Origin: Candidatus Uhrbacteria bacterium
Lineage (GTDB): Bacteria > Patescibacteriota > Patescibacteriia > 2-12-FULL-60-25
NCBI GenBank assembly: GCA_016222815.1
Contig: JACRQE010000003.1
Span: 248,001 to 312,000 of the forward strand
Length of the DNA: 64,000 nt
Direction of reading: 5' to 3'
Shown: positions 1 to 7,736 of the stretch, piece after piece
Layout of the letters: each line of letters begins with the position of its first letter
Numbering within the stretch: the stretch's first letter is position 1
The notes under the pieces: model-generated
What the model was told of the DNA's origin: nothing
The model's database searches: none
Seen by the model: the letters and a program-made list of their open reading frames with translations, nothing else
Made by a program: the position numbers and the translations under genes

Positions 1-1025
1 TGGCTTATTATGCCGCGCTTACCGCCCTGTACTTCATCGTGCGGTTCGGTGCTCGGACTAAAGATTGGTTAGTGTTCAGCCGCATATCCTGCGTGGTCGC
101 TATATTGGTTTCAGTCTATGGTTTCCTGCAATGGCTTGGCCTGGATTTTGACGGTCTGGAACGCGCATTTCCGCTTTACGGCCGAACCGGTCCGACGCGC
201 GCTTTCGCCACACTCGGACATCCTAACTTCCTCGGTACGTATCTCGCGCTCTTTGCTCCTTTTGGTGTCTATGTCTGGCTTAAGGACTCCCGCAAAGTCT
301 GGCGCTTCCTTGGGGGTCTGGCAGTCGCATCTTCCGCCATCGCGGTTACGCTGACGTATTCCCGCGGCGCTTGGCTGGCATATCTCGGAGGGCTGGCTGT
401 AGTCTGGTTTTTATGGGAACAGGGGAGATTTAGGAAATCAAAGAAAATCATCCTCGGATTTGGTCTGCTGTTGCTCATCGCAACAGGGCTGTTCGTGGCT
501 GTTTATCCGCGATTGTTAAAATCCGACAACTCTTTTGTCTATCGGATAGCCTCGTCATTTGATTTCAGGCAAGGTTCCACGCTGGCACGGGTTTCGGAGT
601 GGAAATACGCTTTGGGTTTGATCCTCCAGCGTCCAATCCTGGGTTATGGTATGGATACCTATGTCAATCATGCGATTAACCGGACTAAGGATCCCTTGGA
701 GCGGAACCGAGACTGGCAGGAAGCCGACCCCTCGGTGGCCGATCGTTTGCATAACCTCTTTTTCGACATTGCCTGGTCTTCCGGTCTGGTCGGCCTGGCC
801 GCCTTCTTCTTTCTCTTAGCCACCGTTTTACAAAGGTTAAGGAAGGTGTTCAAACAGCGCACTGAATTGCGTCATTGGATGGTTGCATTGTCAGGCACGC
901 TGTTCGCCTACCTTCTTTCCAACCTAACCGGCTTTGACTTCAGTGCTTCAGGTTTATGGTTTTATCTGGTTTTAGCCGGAATTGTCGGATCAGAATATCA
1001 CCAAAATTCTTACAATTCAGCTTAA
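1..1025 (+). CDS. O-antigen ligase / Wzy-like membrane protein, C-terminal part (5' end outside window)
   Basis: The reading frame is open from the first bases of the window, so the true start lies upstream; the GTG at 39 is internal. The visible part is a polytopic membrane protein with about seven hydrophobic segments. The motif GHPNFLGTYLALFAPF near residue 60 and the RVSEWKYAL...YGMDTY...RLHNLFFD block are typical of the O-antigen ligase (Wzy_C) family, which joins or polymerises lipid-linked glycans on the outer face of the cytoplasmic membrane. The periplasmic loop with the conserved Arg and His sits around residues 175-250. In a CPR cell the likely role is surface polysaccharide or glycoprotein decoration. 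The substrate cannot be read from sequence. The gene ends with TAA at 1023-1025 and no terminator hairpin follows. Confidence 0.75.
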   Translation, partial: AYYAALTALYFIVRFGARTKDWLVFSRISCVVAILVSVYGFLQWLGLDFDGLERAFPLYGRTGPTRAFATLGHPNFLGTYLALFAPFGVYVWLKDSRKVWRFLGGLAVASSAIAVTLTYSRGAWLAYLGGLAVVWFLWEQGRFRKSKKIILGFGLLLLIATGLFVAVYPRLLKSDNSFVYRIASSFDFRQGSTLARVSEWKYALGLILQRPILGYGMDTYVNHAINRTKDPLERNRDWQEADPSVADRLHNLFFDIAWSSGLVGLAAFFFLLATVLQRLRKVFKQRTELRHWMVALSGTLFAYLLSNLTGFDFSASGLWFYLVLAGIVGSEYHQNSYNSA

Positions 1026-1043
1026 TTGAGCCAAGCGATACGC

Positions 1044-1099
1044 TTGACAATCTCGCCTGTATTTGCTAGCTTTTTATATTCCTTCGAATGGTCGGAGGA
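1044..1099 (+). promoter_or_regulatory. Sigma70 promoter and 5' stem-loop for the 1128/1862 gene pair
   Basis: The -35 TTGACA (1044-1049) and -10 TAGCTT (1067-1072) are separated by exactly 17 bases. The predicted start site is near 1079. Immediately after it, TCCTTCGA (1080-1087) pairs with TCGGAGGA (1092-1099) around an ATGG loop, with one G-U pair. The promoter and leader resemble those at 5942-5996. Confidence 0.75.
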
Positions 1100-1127
1100 T
1101 TGGCCTTTAACATCTAGAGGCAAGTAA

Positions 1128-1865
1128 ATGAGTTCTAAACCGGAACGAGATCACCAACATCGGGCTACCCTGAACGAAGCCCACAAGCTTCTGCAAGGGA
1201 GATTGCTCCATAAGCGCGTGGCCAATTGTGATGAACCAAAGAAGGTCACCGAGCTGGTACGCCATCTCTACAGTCTCGTGCCGCGCGGCACAATCGTCAA
1301 ACTCTCGGGTATCGACGGCGGAATCCTCGGCCATTACAAACTTGGCTTGAGGTTCCCCGACGTCGTCCGCATGGTCGCCCTGCTCCTGGTCGCCGATGAA
1401 ATCCTGAAGGCGCGTGAACGGGGAACCCTGGAAGAGTTCGACTACCGTCGCCCAGCCAAGAAATTGGACGGCAAGAAGGTCGTCCTCGATGACATCGATC
1501 TATACAAACCGGGACGAACGCAGACGGGTTTGTCGACCAAGAAGTCCGACGAGGCGGCTGTATCACGGCCTGAAGTTGCCGCTTTGCCAAGCCCTACCAA
1601 AACCCTGCCGCCCAACATCATCGGGGCCCATCTCATCGCCCTCCGCGGTGCGGCAGACGCCTTCCGCGAGATGGTGAAGTTCGGCCAGGTACAGTTGCGG
1701 CCGGAAGACCGTGATCAGCTGGCCAGGATCGCCATCGCCCTGATCCGCCTGGGCAAGCTCGACTCCGAAGTCTTCGTCCGCGTACTCCGCGGCGAACCCC
1801 TTCTTGATGAGGACAAATCAGTGCTCGGTGTACTCAAGGCCTTTGGCCAAGGGAGAAAATCATGA
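1128..1865 (+). CDS. Unrecognised protein, first gene of the GHKL pair
   Basis: I do not recognise the family. The 245-residue product is soluble and charged, with no signal peptide or membrane segment. Residues about 40-100 are predicted mostly helical and could form a small helix-turn-helix-like unit, but this is only an impression. A proline- and serine-rich linker (about 130-165) separates it from a second helical region. The ATG at 1128 follows an AGAGG ribosome site at 1116-1120. The stop overlaps the next start by four bases (ATGA at 1862-1865), so the two genes are translationally coupled and the proteins probably act together. It has its own strong promoter. Confidence 0.8.
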   Translation: MSSKPERDHQHRATLNEAHKLLQGRLLHKRVANCDEPKKVTELVRHLYSLVPRGTIVKLSGIDGGILGHYKLGLRFPDVVRMVALLLVADEILKARERGTLEEFDYRRPAKKLDGKKVVLDDIDLYKPGRTQTGLSTKKSDEAAVSRPEVAALPSPTKTLPPNIIGAHLIALRGAADAFREMVKFGQVQLRPEDRDQLARIAIALIRLGKLDSEVFVRVLRGEPLLDEDKSVLGVLKAFGQGRKS

Positions 1866-3394
1866 CGCCACTGAAGGTCAGCCATAGCGAGGAGCTTTAC
1901 CGGGACCAGCTGGCAAGCCAGTTGTACCTGGACATCGCCGCCCTGCTCTGGGAGATCGTGCGCAACCACTGCATCGGATGCATGGTCGATTCCAAGACCT
2001 GGAACCCGGACAACGTCCACGTCGAGATCCAGCTGGTGACCGACTGGCAACCTCCGAGCGAAATTCCCTGGACCAAGCTCAACGGCGGTCGGTGCCTGTT
2101 CATCTTCGATAGCGGACACGGTTTCCGCGATGAGGACTTCAGGCGCTTCGCCCATGTCGGACCGCTCAAGGGCGAGGACCGCGACCGGTTCGGCGGAGGT
2201 TCGCAAAAGAACATGGGCCGCTTCGCCGGCATCCCGCTGAACCTCTCGAGCAAGGACGACACGCGCTGCGGTTACATGGAGTACACCCGGACAGCCGCAA
2301 CCGGCCCGGTAATCGCCATGGAGGCCACGGCCGTCGGTTTCTCGGAGGGCTACCTGCCCCGCCGCGAAATCCCGGCCGACAGTCCTGAACTGGGGCCGTA
2401 CCGCAACTACAAGGGTTCATTCTCGCTGACCGTGATTCCGAACTGCGTGTTCGAATCCCACGAACAGATCGTCGACGGGCTCTGTTGGTACATGCCCTGC
2501 AAGCGCAACCGGACCATCAAAGTCCTGGTCGCCGGCAAGAAGCTGGTGGCTCCGCCATTGGCCGACGAGCATGCCATTGTCCACGGCGGGATCGAGGCAT
2601 TTCTGGAGAAGCATACGGACAAGGACCGGAAGGGCGGCATCTGGCTCTGCGATGCCGAATCCGGTTTGCGCTGTGCCTACGCTCCGGCTATGTCCATGAT
2701 GTTGCCGTGGCCGTTGGGCAAGGAAAGCCTGAGCGGCGTCATTTTCGGCCAGGGCTGGTACAAGAACCAGAACACATCGCGCAGCGGATTCCAGTCAGAC
2801 TACTTCAGGACCAAGGCCTGGAAAGCCGCCTTCGCCACCCTGCAGCTCAAGGTCGTCCCTTTCGCCACCAGCCTGCTGGACCTGGACGAGGAAACGTTCG
2901 GCGATTCCAGCGGACTTGACCGCGCCGTCCAAAGCGTGGCCGGCATCTTCGCCCAGTGTTGGGGGATGCCGGTCAAGCCTGGTCCCGGAGTTTGGGAAAT
3001 CGATGGCGGGGTAGTCGTACCGCCCGGTCCTCCTGGCCCGCCGCGGCCACCGGGTCCACCCGGTCCTCCTGGCCCGCCGCGGCCACCGGGTAAGCCCCGC
3101 CGCGGCTCCATCCCGATCAACATCGAAGGCAAGACGTACTACCTGGGCAAGCTGCGGATGGACGAGCATGTGTTCGCCGCCCTGGCGAGCGACGAACGCA
3201 CCATCAACATCAACCCGGCGTATAGCGCGCTTCCGACAAGGTCTGGTGCCCAGAGCGAACACATCATCCTCGGCGTCCTGCGCGCCGTTGCCGAAGCCGA
3301 GAACCGGTTCTACGCCGACGCTCGGGAAGCCTCAAAGCTGGTCGCCGAGCTTCGCGCCAAGCTCAAGACAGCAGCCAAGAATCCCAAGCCCTGA
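1862..3394 (+). CDS. GHKL (HSP90/gyrase-type) ATPase with collagen-like linker
   Basis: The 510-residue protein carries the GHKL ATP-binding signatures near its start. An N box has Glu31 and Asn35 in LWEIVRN, a G1 box is IFDSGHGF with Asp83, Gly85 and Gly87, and a glycine-rich lid is GGGSQKNMGRFAG at about 111-123. This places it with HSP90, MutL, MORC and histidine-kinase type ATPases rather than P-loop enzymes. No histidine kinase phosphoacceptor or gyrase transducer domain is visible. Residues about 387-411 form a Pro-Gly-rich collagen-like linker, followed by a C-terminal domain of about 100 residues with no known match. It overlaps the preceding gene by four bases and ends just before a strong terminator. 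GHKL ATPases are common in anti-phage and chromatin-like systems, but no substrate is evident. Confidence 0.7.
   Translation: MTPLKVSHSEELYRDQLASQLYLDIAALLWEIVRNHCIGCMVDSKTWNPDNVHVEIQLVTDWQPPSEIPWTKLNGGRCLFIFDSGHGFRDEDFRRFAHVGPLKGEDRDRFGGGSQKNMGRFAGIPLNLSSKDDTRCGYMEYTRTAATGPVIAMEATAVGFSEGYLPRREIPADSPELGPYRNYKGSFSLTVIPNCVFESHEQIVDGLCWYMPCKRNRTIKVLVAGKKLVAPPLADEHAIVHGGIEAFLEKHTDKDRKGGIWLCDAESGLRCAYAPAMSMMLPWPLGKESLSGVIFGQGWYKNQNTSRSGFQSDYFRTKAWKAAFATLQLKVVPFATSLLDLDEETFGDSSGLDRAVQSVAGIFAQCWGMPVKPGPGVWEIDGGVVVPPGPPGPPRPPGPPGPPGPPRPPGKPRRGSIPINIEGKTYYLGKLRMDEHVFAALASDERTININPAYSALPTRSGAQSEHIILGVLRAVAEAENRFYADAREASKLVAELRAKLKTAAKNPKP
3023..3091 (+). repeat. Tandem 36-bp repeat encoding a PGPPGPPRPPGP linker
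   Basis: Two consecutive copies of a 36-base unit start at 3023 and 3059 and are identical over 33 bases. Each encodes twelve residues of Pro-Gly-Pro type. The repeat lies between the ATPase half and the C-terminal domain of the GHKL protein and should be prone to slippage by whole units. Confidence 0.9.
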
Positions 3395-3416
3395 CCAAAC
3401 AGGGCAGACAAACTTA

Positions 3417-3448
3417 AAAGCCGGTCCGAGAGTCTTCGGACCGGCTTT
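3417..3448. terminator. Bidirectional intrinsic terminator
   Basis: A perfect 13-bp stem (3417-3429 with 3436-3448) with a six-base loop and A/T tracts on both sides lies between the convergent GHKL gene and the coiled-coil gene. Confidence 0.9.
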
Positions 3449-3452
3449 ATCG

Positions 3453-5852
3453 TTATTTGAGGTAGGTAAGGAACCACTTCTTGAAGTCCGCGACTTCCTG
3501 TCCAGTCAGGAGTGCGGCGGTATCCCAGGGGAGCGGCCGCTGCATCCTGACGAACGAGTTCTTGGTCGTGGAACTGCGTAGATATTGGTCGATTTGGTGG
3601 AGCTCCTGGGCATCGCCCCGCCAGTGTCCGTGAAGCACTTCCTGGACCTGCTTGTCGCTCCAGCCGAATCGCTGGATGATGTTGGCGCAGGCCGCAGCAT
3701 GCATCAGGCGGTCGAGCGGGTAAGGGATCCGTTTGCCCGGGACGATCTCGTAGAGAGCGGCGATGAGCACAGCTTGCGGACTGATTCCGCACTCCTTCGA
3801 CAATCGCTTGAGCGATGGGTGGATTCCCTGTGCGCCCTGTGGCGGTTCAGGCTGGCACCCGGCTGTCTGTTCCGGTTGAGTTGGCGGTTCAGGCGCGGCA
3901 TCGGTCTCGTTCGCCGGGGTTTCCGCTTCGACCTGTACCGGCATGATCAGCTCCGGGATTTCCGGAAGCTTCGCACCCATCAGTCCCTTGGGCAAACCCT
4001 TGTGGATCAGGCGCTCGGCGTCCAACAGGCGTTGGAGATGCGTCCGTTGCGATGACAGCTCCTCCTTGATTTCCTGGACTCCTTCCAGCCAGGACAAGAG
4101 CCTGCCGTATTCTGCCTGTGAGTCGTTGAGCCGGGTTTCATCCGCCGGGGATTTGTCCGGCAATCTCTTCAGGGCGCCGATTTCAGACGCCAGACGCTCA
4201 AGCATCTCATTGGCGTCGGCTTCGCGCTCTTCCACCAGCACCAGGTGTTGGCGCCTGCGTTCCAGCTCGCTTTCGAGCCCCTTCGGATCGTAGGGGAGGC
4301 TTCTGGTCTGTGGCTGGGATTGCACGGATTGTCCAGGATTGAGCAGCGCCCTCAATGCGTCTACGGACGCCTGCATCCCGACTACGGCCTGTTCGGCAGC
4401 GGCTCGGGCTTGGGCTAGGATCTCGGCTTGGGCCAGATTTTCGGCCAGGGTTTGTTTCAACCCTTCAACCTCGGCCTCGGCATTTTCAATCCGTTCCAGC
4501 AGCGATTGCGCCTCTGACTCAGCATCTTCGCGCGCTGCATCGGTCGCTGCCAGTTTGTCCGCGGCGGCGCTGTTCGCGTCACGCAGGGCCTGGATCTCGA
4601 GTCCCAACCGACGATTCTCGCCGGTCGTTTCTTCGAGCCTGTCTTCTGCATCCAGCATCTGCTTCTGATGCTCTTCTCGGGCATCAGACAGGGACTGCGC
4701 CGTTTGCGTCAGCTTGACCTGCGTTTCCCTTGCTTGTCGTTCGAGCTCGGTCAATCGGGAGTTGCACTCATCGATAGTCTTGCGCAATTGGCCGACTTCC
4801 GTCTCCAACGCACGCTTCTTAGCGTCGAGTGCGGTGACGAGCCCTCCAGACTCCTGGATGGTTGCCGCGTACCTGCCGACCAGCTCGTCCTGTTCCTTGA
4901 GCTTGTCGTTCAACTCGGCAATGCGCTCGTTGAGCTTCCTGACCTCGTCCGTCGTTGCTGTGGCGTCGGCGCTCGTCTGTGTCGTCCCGCCAGGCGCCGT
5001 AAGGTTCTCCAACAACGCCTCGTATTCCGCCAGCCTCTCTTTGTTTTCCTGCAGAGCTTTCTCGGCTCTGTGCAAGTCCTGGCCAAGATCACGCTTGGCC
5101 GCCTCCTGCGACTCCAACAATCTGCGGAGCTCGGTGATGGTCGCCGTCGCTTCCTCGAGGCGCTTGGCTTCTTCTTCGAGCCGCTGGATATGCGTACGGA
5201 AGTCGCCGTTCTCCTCGCGCAGCCTTGCGGTCTCGTGGTGGAGATCGTTGATCTGGATATTCAACTCCCTGATCTTCTTGTTGCGCTCTACCATCTCCAA
5301 GTCGAGGGCGACAATCCTGCTCTTTGCGGCTTCGGAGTTTTCCCACCTGCGGTAGGCGCTCAACTCGCGCCCGAGTTCTTCGGCCTTAGCCGACTGTTCC
5401 GCCAGCTTGTCCTCACGGTCTTTCAGTTGCCGCATCAACTCATCGAACTTCGCTTGTCCGGTAGTTGATTTTTCCTCAAGCTGGATGATCAGCGCCAGAC
5501 TCTGGTCGAGCCGCTGTTGCAGCAGCGCTTCCGCAGCCGAAGATGCGGAAGGCGGTGCGCCTCGGTTCCGGCAGTCGAAGTTTGCAAGTTCACGAGCTAG
5601 GTTGAAGACCGCGCTATCGATCAAGTGGCGGCCGCCGTCCAGGCTGATGAGCAAAGTGTGTATGCGTTGTGAAAGGACGTCTGCCTGGCCGCCGTCGACC
5701 AAGGAGTTCCGAAGGTTGGCTTCGAAACCTGTCCTTGCTGCCTCCACGTTTGCCGCCAGCTGTTTGATGCTGATTGGCGTCGGGGTGGCTGGTTGCGGCG
5801 GCTTAGCCGGCTTCGGTGCAGAGTGGCTACCGGGCTTTCGGTTGTGTTCCAT
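3453..5852 (-). CDS. Long SMC-like coiled-coil protein, no ATPase motifs
   Basis: The 799-residue protein begins with a basic, proline-rich tail (residues 1-30) and a globular part (about 30-110). Near-continuous heptad coiled coil follows to about residue 620, rich in Glu, Leu, Ala and Lys. A Pro/Glu-rich linker (about 640-685) leads to a helical C-terminal domain of about 115 residues ending in FKKWFLTYLK. No Walker A or B motif is present, so it is not an SMC or Rad50 ATPase itself; it would be a filament, scaffold or tether. The ATG is preceded by AAGGAGG and by a good promoter. It is convergent with the GHKL gene and divergent from the 6019 gene. No homologous family was recognised. Confidence 0.8.
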   Translation of the reverse strand: MEHNRKPGSHSAPKPAKPPQPATPTPISIKQLAANVEAARTGFEANLRNSLVDGGQADVLSQRIHTLLISLDGGRHLIDSAVFNLARELANFDCRNRGAPPSASSAAEALLQQRLDQSLALIIQLEEKSTTGQAKFDELMRQLKDREDKLAEQSAKAEELGRELSAYRRWENSEAAKSRIVALDLEMVERNKKIRELNIQINDLHHETARLREENGDFRTHIQRLEEEAKRLEEATATITELRRLLESQEAAKRDLGQDLHRAEKALQENKERLAEYEALLENLTAPGGTTQTSADATATTDEVRKLNERIAELNDKLKEQDELVGRYAATIQESGGLVTALDAKKRALETEVGQLRKTIDECNSRLTELERQARETQVKLTQTAQSLSDAREEHQKQMLDAEDRLEETTGENRRLGLEIQALRDANSAAADKLAATDAAREDAESEAQSLLERIENAEAEVEGLKQTLAENLAQAEILAQARAAAEQAVVGMQASVDALRALLNPGQSVQSQPQTRSLPYDPKGLESELERRRQHLVLVEEREADANEMLERLASEIGALKRLPDKSPADETRLNDSQAEYGRLLSWLEGVQEIKEELSSQRTHLQRLLDAERLIHKGLPKGLMGAKLPEIPELIMPVQVEAETPANETDAAPEPPTQPEQTAGCQPEPPQGAQGIHPSLKRLSKECGISPQAVLIAALYEIVPGKRIPYPLDRLMHAAACANIIQRFGWSDKQVQEVLHGHWRGDAQELHQIDQYLRSSTTKNSFVRMQRPLPWDTAALLTGQEVADFKKWFLTYLK

Positions 5853-5882
5853 GTTCCTCCTTTTTGTTGCATGGAATGCTTT

Positions 5883-5911
5883 ACTTAAGCGAAAATCGGC
5901 GCATTTGTCAA
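5883..5911 (-). promoter_or_regulatory. Promoter of the coiled-coil gene
   Basis: On the minus strand, -35 TTGACA (5906-5911) and -10 TTAAGT (5883-5888) are 17 bases apart, about 30 bases before the start codon and its AAGGAGG site. A short GCAT/ATGC hairpin lies at 5869-5879. Confidence 0.65.
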
Positions 5912-5941
5912 GCCCTGGACCGGCGTTGGGTCCAGTATTTC

Positions 5942-5996
5942 TTGACGATTTATCCGGTTTTTGCTAGTTTCACCTATTCCTTGCATGGGGCAAGGA
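5942..5996 (+). promoter_or_regulatory. Promoter and 5' stem-loop of the 6019 gene
   Basis: The -35 TTGACG (5942-5947) and -10 TAGTTT (5965-5970) have a 17-base spacer. The predicted transcript begins near 5977 and immediately folds TCCTTGC (5978-5984) onto GCAAGGA (5990-5996). The block from CTTGAC through TTTGCTAG and TATTCCTT to ATGG matches the 1044-1099 promoter at about 30 of 50 positions. Confidence 0.75.
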
Positions 5997-6018
5997 CCGT
6001 ACGTTGATAAGGAAAAAC

Positions 6019-7641
6019 ATGCTGTCCAAAGAGTTCGTGGTCGGTCAACTCGTGGATCTGCTGGCCAGCCGCATGGATCCGGCATTAGCCCTTGCCGCCA
6101 CCCTCGGCGGCAACGGTTTGGAAGTCGGTGTCTGGCTGGAAAAAGGCATCAAGCCCGAATTCGGCTGGCTCATCGAGCGGAGTGAGGCGCGTGTCCGCAG
6201 GCTGATGCGCAACAGCCGCGGTTTCCATCTCATGCAAGGTAACCTGGCCCGCTTTCCCGAAGTATTTCGTTCCAGCTTCGGGGATCAGGGCGGCCTGGAT
6301 ATGTTCCATTGGGACCTGTGCGGCACGGTCGAACCTGCGATCGATGAGATCTGCGGCGTCTTGCCGCTTTTGGCCCAAGGCCACGGCCGGCTCCTCGGCG
6401 TGACCGTGGCCGACTCGCGCGTGAATCGCCAAACGCGTTCGTTCGTCTATTCCCAGGATATTTGCCGTTCGTTCTACGGTCCTGGTTGGGATGATCTCCG
6501 TCAAGCGCTTGAGACGCTGTTCCTCGAAGAGTCGCGTTATCGGGCGTTCGACGTCGACAAAGCGATCCTGCGCGAAGCGGGCACGCTGATGTACCTGGCG
6601 CTGGCCATGGCCACCGTCGAGGTAGGCGGAGCGAACTTTCAGACTCGGCCCGGACATCTCCCGCTCAGTTCCTTCCTCGACCTTTTGCGCCGGCAGGGGA
6701 GTCGGGATGAATTCAACCGCCTGTTCGCTGAAGTTGGATTCTGCTTGATGCCCGTGTACCTGGAGCGTTACAGTTACGCATCCGACATTTCCGGTTTCAG
6801 GATGCGGACCTACTTCATCGGCCTGCAGACGTCCAAACGCAAGTTGACGCTTCGGATAATGGCCAAACGGTTGGTCGAACTGCTCCAGGCAGCGCCGTCG
6901 TACGTCGTGGACGGCGAACAGCGCGTATTGACTTGGCCTCAACCCCGGCTCGCCGCGGCGAGTCCGATCCAAACCGAACAAGCATCGCAAGGAGCGGAAG
7001 CTCCGGTCACCACAGGAGGAATCGAGAAAGTCATGAGCACAAGAACCGTCGCCCAGATCCGCGAAGCGTTTGCGCAGGTCCTCGCGCTTCCGCTGCCCAA
7101 TATCAAGGAGGACTTCGAAACCCTCTGCCAGCTGGCAGAAGTCGGTGCCCAGGCCCAGGGCAAGATGAAGGCTGCGTCCGACCTTCTGACCATGGTCCAG
7201 CACGCTCTGAACGGGACGGCCTCGACTGTCAGTGTCGAAAACGATCAGGGTGCGGAGGCCGAACCTGTCGCCGGTCAAGCCGCTGACGTCGGAGGAGGGG
7301 AACCTGTCCCCGGTCCCACCCTCAGCCCTTCGAAGCTGAAGAAACTCCAAGACCTGGCCATGAAGGACCAGGCCCGCCTCGAATTGCTCACGGCCAAGCT
7401 GGAGGGTGATGCGGCCTTCGCCAAGAAGCGCAAGGAGATCGTCAAACGCCTTGGAATCAGGGGCAAGCCCGGCCACAAGCTGGGTTCCATCATGGCCTTC
7501 ACCAGCGGCAAGTTCCGTGGAGCGTTCGTGGCGCGCGTCATCGCCCAGGGTCGCTGCGACCTCGAGGAACTGGGCAAGCTCCTCAACGAGTCTGCTGTGC
7601 TCCTGATGCGCGAAGCCCGCGCCGCCGGCTACCAGGGCTGA
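6019..7641 (+). CDS. Unrecognised protein with Rossmann / methyltransferase-like N-terminus
   Basis: I chose the ATG at 6019 (540 residues) because an AAGG ribosome site precedes it at the right distance; an in-frame TTG at 6004 is less likely. The first 130 residues have the order of a class I methyltransferase fold: a glycine loop in LGGNGLEVG, an acidic strand end in LIERSE, GNLARF, and a strand ending in FHWDLCG. These suggest a SAM- or nucleotide-binding Rossmann domain, but the catalytic motif of a known class is not clear. The middle (about 130-300) is unrecognised. A low-complexity Gln/Glu/Ala linker leads to a basic helical C-terminal region (about 430-540). It is a single-gene unit with its own promoter and terminator. 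Confidence 0.7.
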   Translation: MLSKEFVVGQLVDLLASRMDPALALAATLGGNGLEVGVWLEKGIKPEFGWLIERSEARVRRLMRNSRGFHLMQGNLARFPEVFRSSFGDQGGLDMFHWDLCGTVEPAIDEICGVLPLLAQGHGRLLGVTVADSRVNRQTRSFVYSQDICRSFYGPGWDDLRQALETLFLEESRYRAFDVDKAILREAGTLMYLALAMATVEVGGANFQTRPGHLPLSSFLDLLRRQGSRDEFNRLFAEVGFCLMPVYLERYSYASDISGFRMRTYFIGLQTSKRKLTLRIMAKRLVELLQAAPSYVVDGEQRVLTWPQPRLAAASPIQTEQASQGAEAPVTTGGIEKVMSTRTVAQIREAFAQVLALPLPNIKEDFETLCQLAEVGAQAQGKMKAASDLLTMVQHALNGTASTVSVENDQGAEAEPVAGQAADVGGGEPVPGPTLSPSKLKKLQDLAMKDQARLELLTAKLEGDAAFAKKRKEIVKRLGIRGKPGHKLGSIMAFTSGKFRGAFVARVIAQGRCDLEELGKLLNESAVLLMREARAAGYQG

Positions 7642-7665
7642 CATCGCATCCGTTCCTTCTTCAAC

Positions 7666-7694
7666 AACGCCCCGATGGCCATCGGGGCGTTTCC
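7666..7694 (+). terminator. Intrinsic terminator after the 6019 gene
   Basis: An 11-bp perfect stem (7666-7676 with 7681-7691) closes a GGCC loop and is followed by TTT. Confidence 0.85.
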
Positions 7695-7736
7695 ATTTCC
7701 TGAAATCCGCGTTTGACGCGGTTTTTGGTATCAAGT

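Noticed and set aside
2795-3262. Minus-strand Arg/Gly-rich frame opposite the collagen-like repeat
   Set aside because: It only mirrors the GC-rich tandem repeat.
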